In this document: one piece after another, positions 1-12,000 of the stretch
Position numbering within the stretch: position 1 is the stretch's first letter
Layout: each line of letters opens with the position of its first letter
DNA from: Scatophagus argus
Taxonomy: Eukaryota > Chordata > Actinopteri > Scatophagidae
Direction of reading: 5' to 3'
Length of the DNA stretch: 64,000 nt
NCBI RefSeq assembly: GCF_020382885.2
Contig: NC_058493.1
Coordinates: 21,821,499 to 21,885,498, forward strand
Translations under genes and position numbers: made by a program
The notes under the pieces: generated by a model
What the model was told of the DNA's origin: nothing
Databases searched by the model: none
Seen by the model: the letters and a program-made list of their open reading frames with translations, nothing else

Positions 1-408
1 CAAAAGCGAAAGTTTGGCAGCTGATTTTATGTGTCTCCAGAACTCTGCTTCTTCTGCTTAAATCAGAGGGGATTAATCAGGTAATGTTACACACAGTGTT
101 AACTTCTTCACTGCACCTATCCTATGACATTTGAGTACTTGCATGCATGAAATTATCTAAATTAACTTACTTTTTAGTAGTTTGCATTGTGCCATGACAA
201 TAAAATCAATGCCAAGTTCCTTAACCTGTACTGTAACATTATAATGATAATAAAGAAAGCCGAACTGAAGTGCCTCAGTTGTCTAGAAAGTTATTTAATT
301 TTTTCCACAAGACATTAAGGTCTTGTTTTACCAGTTATATTAATATGTGATTCAAGATCTACTAAGACATGTGCACGCACATGCATGTCCGAGTGTGTGT
401 GTCTGAAC
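1..408 (-). other. pla2r1 intron running off the window edge
   Basis: AT-rich sequence downstream of the exon 20 donor (AAG|GTTCAG at 409). I see no further CTLD exon or repeat in it. The next coding exon must lie left of base 1. Confidence 0.7.
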
Positions 409-3096
409 CTTGTGTCCAAAGTACAGCCATTTCTCTGGACATCCTCCGATATAGTGTGGCTCCCTGGGAGTCTCCACCACAGACACCGTCTTCCTCTTGC
501 ACACATAGCCGTGGAGATCTCTGCACTTTTTAGGCGACCACTTTCCTGCAACATAACAGGAGAACCTCAACATCTCCTGGCATGTGCACGTAAACATGCA
601 TCAGAGGAAGTTTCTGCCTGTGCTTACCTGTTGAAGAGGACATGGTGACACACAAACCGTTTTTACTTGGGCCACCTCCGGCACTTTCCTCGGCCCAGTT
701 CTGAAACTCTACCTCCGTCTTATCGCTCCACCTGCAAACAAACACACAAATACGGTTAATGAAAAGCCCTCGCTGACATCCTCAACTTCTTGCATGCAAC
801 TAATGCATGCTGTGATTGCCTCAAGATGACGAGTTCCAGTCCAGTCGGGGCTAATCGCAGAAGAAGAGGGCGCAGCAGGATGACAAACATCCACCAAGTT
901 ACTGGATGGAAATATGGAATTTATTATGGCTTTTGTTTCATGTATTAATTTGAGGAATGTTTTAGTCTCCACATCTCTCCACACTGAATGTTTTCATCAA
1001 CACATGTCCTCCCTCTAGGTGAACAGAATATTGAGTGGACATTAAAGTTAAATGTCTCACGCTGCTGACGCTCTACTCTGAGACCAGGCCAGGATTAGTA
1101 CGACATAAAAGCTGTTTGCTGTAACACACAGATGTTTTATGTTTTCAACATGCAAGCTACGATTCAAGATCAGCTCCTCTTGGTCACTTTCGTATGTTGT
1201 GCAAAAACACAGTGAACAGCACATGAGCATAGAAAAGCCCTGCAGGACTAACTCGAATTTATCTTCTCTGCCCAAGTGGCTGCTTCCAGTTTTAAAGTAT
1301 ACCCAAGCGAGGCCAGCAAATTGCTTTTGTGAAACGAGCGCCTGGGTTGTGACTACATCAACATTTCTTTACTTAGGATTTTGGACAAACTGTCAATTGC
1401 TCTAACAGAGCCGGTGGCAGCAACAAGGAATGTTTAACAAACTGGAAAGCACACACACACACCTGATCTCCTCTCCAGGCTGCCCAATGGACAGGCCAAT
1501 CCACCAGTCGGTTGGGCCCAGGGAGAGCTGAGGAGACACAGTGAAAGGGAACAGGGATGAAAAAGTTCATGTTTACTCTATTCCTTTGCAAATCCAGTCC
1601 TCACTGGGCTGGAAGGTTGGCTTTTCAGAGCCTCTCTTACATGAACGGCCATTCAGGCGCTCTCCCCGGCCCGTGCTTCGGCTCTTTCATTGCCTTGTTT
1701 TGTTCCCTTTATCCTCTCACAAGCCTCAACACCACAAGAGACTCCTTTAGCGTGGTCCAAAAGGCTGCCACCGAAAAGACAGCCTTTCTTGTGCCCCCTG
1801 TGTGTGGGGGCACTCGAGCATGAAAGTGTCCGAGTATGAGGTACATTTTAACTTGTTGACGTGCGTCTGCGAACACTTGAGTTTGTATGAGGAACGAGTG
1901 TGTCACTTGTGTTCACACTTTTTCATGCACGTGTTCGCTTTTCACGGTGTGGATGAACAGTTACAATACTGTTCACACAGGACTGTACTACAATAAAGTA
2001 CAGTCCTGTGTGAAATGATGCTTGTGCCTACTGAAAAAAAAAGTGTTTATGTTTCTTAAAGTCATGGTATGAGAAGTAAAGAGGTGCTTTAATTAGAATT
2101 TACAGTAGGAGTATTTTATTATTATATCATAAACACGTGTGCTGTGTATTTTACTTTGATTTTCGTTCTTTTGTTTAGAATGTCAATGTTTAAGTTGTGC
2201 ATTTTCGGGTAAACTTTGGTTTTAAATAGGGATGATGAAATATTGCATGTATATTCACGTTTTATCGGCGCTAAATACAAAAGCAAGATTAATGTTCTAG
2301 AAATATAAATAATAATAAATATAAAATAAACGCCTTGTTTTACAGCTCCGCACATGAGGCTCTTTGTACATGTACATGTATACAAGCAGTGAACAGTGAC
2401 AAACCCGCCGCAAGCGCTCCTTGATGAAGTGCAGCTCCTCTCTGGAGTGAATGGACAGCAGGTAGGCTCCCATCATCTGACAGGCCAGAGAGACGGTGTC
2501 CCAGTCAAAGGGCTGCTTCGCCAGCAGGTACTCAGCTCCGCGGTAAAACACCCAGGGCTCGCTCTCTGTGGGGGGGGGGGGGCAACTACAGTCCTGCACT
2601 ACTTTTCACTTAACACATTTTCATATTGATGGGTGTAATGAATGAATACACTGTTCTAATTAGGCATCGACTGATATGTTCCTTTTCAGGGCAGATAATG
2701 AGACTGAATCACCCACATTTGAAACGGTTACACGTTTGTGTTAAAAATGAAAATCTTAGCGTCAAAATTTAGATCTATAGTATTAGGTACTACATTTGTT
2801 TGATGACATTAGTTGCTAATTACTCAGCTGATTTGGATTATTCAGTGTTTATAGACTATGACTGGAGAAATCAATTAAATGGTGTTCTGGGTAGTACAGA
2901 CACAGAGGAACATTCATAATGACATAACTACTGACTGACACCGTTTCACGTGTGTAATAATGCCAATCCACACACTCTTGGCTAACATATGGTAGAAATA
3001 TACACATACGGAAACACTGAATTATTTTCAGTTTATAAGATAAATGAAAATCCTACTTACGCTCAGTGTACCAGTAGGGTCTTTTCAGTTTATCAC
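409..3096 (-). CDS. pla2r1: pla2r1 exons 16-20: CTLD5 and start of CTLD6
   Basis: Exons 3096-3061 (only 36 nt), 2565-2405, 1527-1463, 731-628 and 545-409 encode about residues 821-988. The micro-exon supplies the DKLKRPYWYTE linker. CTLD5 then shows PWVFYRGAEYLLAKQPFDW, LSIHSREELHFI, DWWIGLSIG, IRWSDKTEVEFQNW, GLCVTM and HGYVCKRK. The last exon ends in CPEKWLYFGHK, the opening of CTLD6. CTLD5 is the sPLA2-binding domain in mammals (family knowledge). The exon 18 donor is made of a (GT)n tract, and the exon 17 acceptor follows a C13 run. Confidence 0.9.
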
Positions 3097-6000
3097 CTGC
3101 AAAATAAATCAGAGTTCAGTCAGTAACGCAGTACTGATGAGTGTACGTGCAGTACGTCTGCGTGAAGAGCAGCACTGTGAGGGTGCACACCTCTGTACAG
3201 CTTGCAGATCCACTCATGTTTGCTGTCACAGGGCTGCGGCGTGAGACTGTTGGTCAGGTCGCTGTACACGGCACAGTCCCTCCTGTCGTCCTCCTCGTTC
3301 TTATCCTCGATGAAGGACGTCACCACCTGCACGAAAACACACACAAGCAACATCAAAACTATAATGGATGCACGTTCTGATTATTACAGCAAGACATGTG
3401 GATAATTGGGGAACTACTTACAGGAGAACCGTCAGACCACTCCCAAGCTCCGGGATGTTCAGGGTCTCTCTTATTTAAACCCACCCAGAACCAGCGACCC
3501 TCTGTTCTAAAAAGAGGCAGCAGAACAAAGACCACACTGCAACACAAGTCCAGCTCAGCACGTCTTTTAACACTTTAAGATTTGAACTTAAACCAGTTGT
3601 ATGTAGTAGTAGTAGTAGTTATTGTTATTTAATCACTGTAGCCCATCCAACATTGTTTACAATTAAAGGAACACTTCACCCAAAAACTTTAAATTTAACA
3701 ATTTTCTACTCACCCCCATGCTGACGGAAAGGTATGCAGAGTTTGTGCTGATCTTGTCAAGTGCCACACTTCAACATGTCCAAGCTTGTGCACCCACGTC
3801 AGACAGGATGCGCACTAACGCTCTCAGTCTAACATCTACAGTGAAGAGTTCAGCTTTAAAAATGATATGAATCACATCTTTTCAGATCAATTTAGGATGT
3901 CCAGGCTTCCAGAGACTTGGATTATGAGCCGTATGGGGCCGTTTTATGTTGTGAGCTGTTTTTTTGCATCTTCAGAATGTTTAGAGCAATGCTGTTTTTA
4001 ATCCAGAAGCGCTTTGTGGAAAAACTTCATCCAACTTTCCAGCAGCAGCGGGGTGGGTGGACAGTGACTAAATTTTCATTTTTGGGTGAACTATTTCTTT
4101 AAGAAACTAGTTATTAAATTCTGTACTCGCTCATGAAAATCTCAAAACATAACCAGTGATGCATTCATCAGTTCTCACAACATTCCCGCATTGACGAGGC
4201 CCAGAGGGCTGTACCAACCCTTCAAACATGGTACTGAGGAGCTGCTTAACAAACACCTGCTCCTCATAGTGGTAGAAACTGGCCAGCTGAGCACCGAGGG
4301 CCTGGCAGAAGAAGTCTGCTTCCACCCAGGAACGCTTCATCAGGACTTTCTCATCGTGGAACACCTAGAGCAAAACTTACTGTCAGCTGAGAGCTACAGG
4401 TTAAATAAGCAACAGCACCGTCAGTAAGGCTGTACAGGTGCATCACGTGTAGAGGTTTTTTTTTTCCTATATTTATTGATATATTCTGTGTATTTTTAAT
4501 GCAATTTTCTTTTTTCTGTATTCACAGTCTATTCACTAATGTGCATAATATGTCAACATTTCAAAGGGCAGACAGAAGAACAGCAAAATTACAGCCCTGC
4601 AGTAGATGCGTTTTTGGTAAACCTCATAATTTAAATATTTTATCTGAACTCTTTTCAAGACAAATATTTATATAAAATGCCAAAAAACATGTTACAGCTT
4701 CTAAATGTGAATATTTTCTGTGTCTGTTTTCTTACTCTTAAATTGCAGTAAATTTCTTACCTTTGAGGTTTAGACCACTGGTTGGTCAAAACAAAAGATT
4801 TGTCATTACTTATTGTAAGTCTGTGTGTCAGTGTGTGTTGTGGCAGCCTGAATCCTGCCTGGCACCAAGTGCATGCTGGTTCAGGCTGAACCGGGCAGAA
4901 AATAAACATTTGAAAGGCAAATATTACATTAAGCATATTTCTGTCACTAGTTCAATGAGAATCTATTTCTGACTCATATGATCTAAGAAAGTCTTCCCTG
5001 AATGGACCCAGATCAAAGAAAAGAGGTAAGGAGAGTAGATGAAGCTTGAAAAATAAATCAGAAACATGATTCAGAACAGAGGAGAGAGAAGGAGGGAGAG
5101 GAGCACAGAGGTGAGGAGGAGCCAACCTTAAAACAGAGGAGGAGCCCAGATTGTGATTCCCACCCTGGAGGACAGGGGGCGGAGGCGTCAATGTGCTGCT
5201 CTGGCAGCTCCACATCGTGGTAACTGCTGATGCTCTGCTTGCACACTGACAAAGCCTTAAAGGAGGTGCAGTCTTTCACCTCCCAGTGACCCAAAGCTGG
5301 GCCACCTGACATAGCAACACAGCCACCAGCGCTGACTACTGAGAGGAACAGGAAAGGAGAAGAAAAAGTTGAAAAGAAGGAGAGAAAAAACATGTAAGAG
5401 ATTAAACCAAATCCCCACATAAGCACAATCACAGTATACTTTTACTTGTGCTTCATAATACGACAGCTGGCGACCTGGCTGGTGTTTGTTCCAGTTTGTG
5501 AAGGTAAGAGGCACATGTGTGCCACTGTGAGTGAGCCAGCTGTACATTCCCGTCTTGTCCTGGTCCATGAGGCCGATCCAGTAACACGTGCTGCCGTTGG
5601 CCCCAGACTCACTCAGCAAACTGTTGACAAATGCCTGCTCAAACCTGCCAGGAGGAGGATGAAGAGAGAAAAGGTGAGGACGGAGACTCCAGGAAAAAAA
5701 AAACAAAAAGCTTTTCAGAACAAGTCAACACAATAAACGCTCAATAAAACACCTGTTTTCCACAGTGAGAAGAGGAGCCTTGCAGTAATATCCCATCAGT
5801 GCATCTTCATAGCTCTGTTCATGGCTAGTCACCGTGTAGCAGGAATGTCCGTGTCGCTTCCAGCCCTGCAACATGAACAACACGAGACAAAAGCATCACC
5901 TGTAGCGCCTTCATGGAGGAGCGGAACGATCAAAAACACACATACAATAAGAAACAGTAGTGCAAAACAGAGTTTCAGGAGTAACTTTTAACAGACAGAC

Positions 6001-9000
6001 GCAGAGACTGAGACGGAGAAGGAGAGAATTAAAAGAAAAATACAAATTAAAGCGTGCATGTGTAATTACTATTGTAAGAATACCCATCTGGGGTAGGATA
6101 GGCTATCAAACATCAGCACTTTTATTATACTTGATATACAGAATAAATGTAGCACCAGTTAACTAATCAAACAATTGAATACTGAATATCTGGTTATGTT
6201 TGAGATCTTAATTATTTACTGAATTCTTTTGAGAGATTCTAATACAAATCCAGATTTTTCCACTTTTCATTCAGGCTTATTTCTGGTACACCCGCTGTAT
6301 TTAGACAACATTTAATATTTAAGAACTTTGTCTTCTTCTGTTAAATTTAAAACAGCCTTTGTAGTCATGATCCCAAGAGTCCACAGCCATACTATCAGCT
6401 GTGCAAGGCAGCACGCGGGCACAACTGTCAACATGTTCACAGTGACAACGACAACATGTTTATGTTGATCAGAGAATTTTAACCCCATTTCCAAAAAGTC
6501 CATCCAACATTCGCTGAGACATTTTAATCTGCATTAAGTGGCAGACAAATAGATCACCACATCAACCAACACTACCATCCTCAGAGCCACACCATCGCTA
6601 AAAATACAGGTTTATATTTCTCAAGTTTTTGCCATCAGTAGCAAAAAAAAAAAAAGAGATATAACACTGGTGCTAGCTTTGTGTGTTGTGTGGTGGGGGT
6701 GTTTTGACAAGTGGTGTCAATTTGTCCCCACCCCCTCATCTTCCTTACATTTGAGGTCCAGAGGCCAACACTAACATTTATATGAAGACAACATTCAAAG
6801 TTTTCTTTAAAACTAGAGTGCCTGTACTCATTTTATCAGCACAGCTCCACCCTGATAAGCATTTCACATCTTTGCCTGCATTACCGGCAGGGGAGAAAAA
6901 AAGTGAAAAAAAAAGAAGAAGCTTTGTTTCCTAAAACTCTGACGGAAATCATCCACGACTGCTCGAGCATGTCCACTGATATTGTGCCTGCAGGGCCATT
7001 TTCAAGGTATGAAGAAGCCCTATGACTCAGGAGTCTGATATTCATGTAAACAGAGTCAAGGGGCAAAATGAATGCCAGACAATACGTCAGCACTGGAGTG
7101 AATCAGCTCATTGTGCTTCTGAAAGGAGAAACTTGCTCAGAAGATGAACTGCAGCAGGCGTGTGGCTCCGCCTGGTGCACGTCCAGATCTGTATGGAGCT
7201 GATGTAACACTGTGCAGCACACAGTCTGCCTGACAAGAGGTAAAAATAAGTCATTTGGTTATGTGAGAAACCATGAAGTCATTTTTCACTGGACTTTAGT
7301 AATGCTTCTTGCTTTATAACTAACAACTGACATCTAATGCAAAGGCAGTTCCTTACGATGAATAACCAAAGACGGTTACAGTCAAAATGAATAATAATAG
7401 AACAACCTGGAACCAAACATTCTGAGCTTGTGCTTTTTTTTGGCTGGAAAGCAGCAGAGCAGAACAAGCCCTGTCAACACAAAAGTCTTTTCCCTGACTG
7501 AGTCATGAAGTCAGACCACTTTGAGTGCTGGGGTTTCCCCGTAGGTCACTGCTCTTTCAAAATGAATAGGCAGAAGCAGTCCTGAATTATGTCCTTGAGA
7601 GACTTTCGAGGCACATTCAGACCTCAATTATGACCCCGGGAGCACATTGACCAAACACAGCCGAGCCGTATGTTGGTCTTCTTTAAACCAGAGTTGTGCC
7701 ACATTACAGGTTTAATCTTATCACACAAAAATGTAATAGATTAAGTGATTTGATTCATTTGATGTTTTGATGCCCTTCGACTGCGAGGTCAGGGCAAAGC
7801 TACTGTTCAAGCCGTGCGACTGCATGACAAAGTTTCCTTGTCTTGTTCCAAGACACTCGAGCCACTCAGTGCATGCTGACCTGGACGTGTGTGCGGACAC
7901 GTTTGCATTCGTGTTCCTACCTCTGGACAACCCTCGTCCCAGGTTTCACCGCGGCGAACAGGATTCTGGCTTTCTCTTCTACACACAGCGGGCAGTCGCT
8001 CGTCACACGATACTAAAAGCCAGTTGCCTTCCTGCAAAAGAGGTTAATGTTTTCCTCTCACATTATACAGGGACTGGAGATGGCACAGTTAATGAATTAG
8101 TTAAATACATTTGATGATTTCAGCACCTCACATGATACATATAGTGCTTCTCCTTGTCTTCATAATAGTAAACTGAATATCTTTGAGTTCTGAGCTGCTG
8201 GTTAGATGAAACATAACATTTGAAGACAACTAATGGGCATATAGACCAAATAATTAATCCATTAATCAGGAAAATTACAGACAGATGAAAGAGTCATTTG
8301 TTATAACTGAGCTTCAAGAGAGTTTTAACATCAAGGAAACACCGACACAAGCTTTCCTACCTTCCTATCTGCTTTGGCACAGAGTGCTGCATCCGTCAGG
8401 TTGCGAGGGGGGTGATACTGGTACCAGAGAGTGAGAGTTACTGGTGAGCCATCGGACCACTCTACAGTCGGCGCTGATGCCTGTTTCCACAGACCGATCC
8501 ATACTTCTGTGCTCTCTCCTGAGACTGCACACAATATGGCATTCACAGAAACAAGACAGTATTAGGATCCCCGTCCAGAGTTTCTGTACCAAACAGAACT
8601 TCATGTATCTGCACTGCATGAAGCTCCTTACAGTTAGCCAAGAGGTTGAGCATCATTTCAACCTCAGACAGGGAATGGAGGCTGGTGAGGTTTGCCCCCA
8701 GAGAGCCACAGGCCCGGGAAGACTCCTCCCAGCTTCCTGCTTCTGTGTCTGACAGCAGCCTGTAGCAGAAACCATTATGAGGCCACCAGCCATTAGCACA
8801 CTCTGTATGGATATACTGCCAGTTCTCTGGAAGAGGATGAAAAACCGTGAGAGGAGGAGAAATCAGAACAGCAGAGTCCGGAACAGAACAAAACACAAAT
8901 TCACAGCACAGACACTGTTTTGGTCTGACCGCCGACAGCGCAACTGAGAAGAAGGTCATAAGGTCGCTCCCCAGGTGCAGCACAGCTGTGGAGACCAAGA

Positions 9001-12000
9001 GGCTACAAGGGCTAAGAAACCTTCTCACTTGGTCCCTGCCACAGGCGAAGACATGGCTGAAGATGACTGAAAGCAGTTTGCATGTCAGGTATTCGTGCGA
9101 CAAACCTAGTGGCTCGGCAGTCCGGGTGTCGTTAGGCGTCTTTTTGCAGATGTAAGGCAGAGCAGACTCACAAGAAAGACTCTGCCAGTGACCCTCATAG
9201 GCTGAGTTGTAAACTCCACACTGTCTGTTGTCCTGCAGCGGGCTGGCAGGCAGAGCTGATGGGAACACAGAGACGTGAAAAGTTCAGGCTAGCGTTTCCA
9301 TTTTTAACCCTCGTGTTTTGTTGATAAACTGTTCTCTTCTTCTGCAGGCCCCAAACAAACAAACCGTTAAATATCAATCAATTTCCTCCACGTATTCTTT
9401 TTCATCTCATGCTTTTAAACCTCAGTATGTAAAAAAGCACTCAACTGCTTACCCTTCCCCTAGCTACCGAGTTTGTACATTTAATGAAGATAACAAGATA
9501 TATAAAAAAGTCTATATTTTTACACCATATAAAGATATATTTAATGAGGGCTATGAAAATATACATTTTGTAGATTTTTGTTCAGTTAATTATGGTTATG
9601 ATGTTGTTTGTGGGTTTACATGAAAATTAAATACTTCATTTTAAATCGCAGAAAACAACTTAAAGCAATAATAAAATAAAATATCCTTTTAAAAAGTGAC
9701 AAAACACACAATAAACAAAGTTTATTATGTTAAATAAGTGCCAGCTGAGAACGACTGCAATGCATTTTATGTGCAGTCACTGTGCCATGTATTACCGGTT
9801 GTTAATGGACTGAGCCATCATAAAAATGCAGTTGGGAGAAATTTTTATGGGCTTATGCAATAGTTGATCAGTTGCAGTGATTTACGCCAAACAACACTCA
9901 ACGCTGTCCAGCACGACATGTTAAAAGGAAGTGTAGTTCCTCTGGGTCATACGTGTATTTATGTCGCGCACATTTTACAATCTGCCATACACCAACTTTT
10001 ACACACAAAAAAAATCCTTCTGTCTCTTAGAAAACACCTTTAACAAACAGAAATATCAGAACTGAATGTATTCATGTTAAAATCTCGTCTCACTGTCCTC
10101 TCACTTGGCTCTGAAGTAAAGAAATAATCAGTACCTGTGGTGAAATTGATCAGTGATAATGGTGCTCCATCAGACCACTGCCACCCCCGCCCATCCTTCA
10201 GGTGGTTCAGCCCGATCCACACCATCGCTCCAACACCCGCCAGCCGGTCTGCCGCAAGATACAAATGCAAGAATGTTGTGTGTGTCGTAACAAATCTAAT
10301 CTGAATTCGGCGGAGAATAAATTCCTGGTAAACTATAAAAAAGTCAGCAAGTCTCACATGTTACAGTGAGATTAAAAGGTAACCATGACAGCAGATAAGT
10401 TATGAAAAACAAATAAAGACACAGAACAATAACTGATCTGAAGGTGTACAAACGCAGAATGTGCATTGTTAGTGTCGTTCCAGTGTAGTGTTTGGGGATG
10501 TAACACAGGCACAGAACATACTGGATGTTTCATTCTGCGGCTTTGTGATCTCTGCATGTGTTTTCTACCAGATGCCTACCTCTGATGTACCTGTGCTCTG
10601 CCAGGCTGGTGATGCTGAGCAGATTACCACCTTGAGCCTGGCAGGTTAACAGTGCCTGACTCCAGGTCAGGATGGTGTACAGGTTGAACTGGTAACACGC
10701 CTGCAGCTCCTGGTTTGACTCCCAGAAATGCTTGCAACTGGAATCTATGGATAAAGTCACAAATTGTAAAAGTAGTAGAAAAGTGGGAAGGAAAGAGGTG
10801 AGTGGGAGCCTTATGTGTCACAGTCTGAAGTTGATGTGAGCACAGAGCAACAATGTTTAGAAGGCAACAAAGCGTCACTGAAACATAAGAAGATATTTTT
10901 TGCATTGGGTTTGGATTTTTGTTTCATTTTGAGTCACTTAAACACAGCAATAATTTCACTGTGGCACGCTTAAGTAAAATGTAGCTGATTTAAAGCAAAG
11001 AAGTGTTTCCTTATGAACCTTGCTCTGTGCGTGGCGGCGTTACAGTGTCGAAACATGAGCTGTCCACATGTCTGTGTGTCCACGTTCACCTTTTACGGGA
11101 CAGAAGCCCCATCTCTCCGCCTCATCGTAGCGGGTGCTGGTAGCACACCACAAAAGTTGGTCTTCCCGCCCCTCGGTCGTACACTCGGAGTACCATTTGT
11201 TGTTGTACCTAAAGGGCAAAGCACAGGGCATGCCATGCGCGTTTCCCAACAAAGTGTGGATATCTGCAAGTAAAACACACACGCAATATGATTTAAAATG
11301 ACAACTATCCCACACAGACAAGTCACTTGTGTTGCTTAAAAGTCACCAAAGAGCTGTAAGATTATAATTTAGAGCACATGTAGTATATTTTAGGTGTTTA
11401 CCTTCATAAGGATATGAGCAAGGCCCCTCTCCGGGGGTGTCGTATCTCTTCCACTCATGATAAGAGTTTTTCTTTACCACCACCAAATGTTCCGCCACAG
11501 CCACCTTCCACTGGGACGCCCCGTACAGCATGTTTCCATGGCAGCGCCACCACAGCACAGGGAGGTCCGTGTCACACTCGAACGTGCCGAGAGGCCGCGT
11601 CGTGTCGGAGATGTTGAGGCCCAGGCAAGTGCTGGTGCCGAGATTGAAGAGGCGATGCCGGGAGACCCACTTCCACAGCATGCGGCGCGTGGGCCGCTCG
11701 CAGTCCTCCAGCACCAGCTTGGAGCGATCCACTGTGATGCAGCGCTTCAGCGACTCACTCTCCAGGATGAACAGGCCCTTTTCTGGGAGGATGTGGATGA
11801 GAGAACATGAAGGGAGGATGAGGGAAGGGGAGGGGTGTAAAGAGAAGAGGGGTGAGAGACTTTGAGGACCAAGTGAGGAATTGATCTGAGTATGTAACAT
11901 AGAGAAGGGAGGATGGATGGACTGGATCTAGTGTGAGTGTTTCTCCACCAAACTGGAACTGTATTCACACTAGATGAAGGCCTGGGGGAAGATTTTGCCA

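Noticed and set aside
7807..7920. Continuation of the CTLD2 frame past 7921
   Set aside because: Intron sequence after the GTAGGA donor. Only ending at 7921 keeps frame with the next exon.
11414..11865. Three overlapping plus-strand frames opposite the pla2r1 ricin-type exon
   Set aside because: Antisense shadows of exon 2. The minus strand has the clear protein homology and splice sites.
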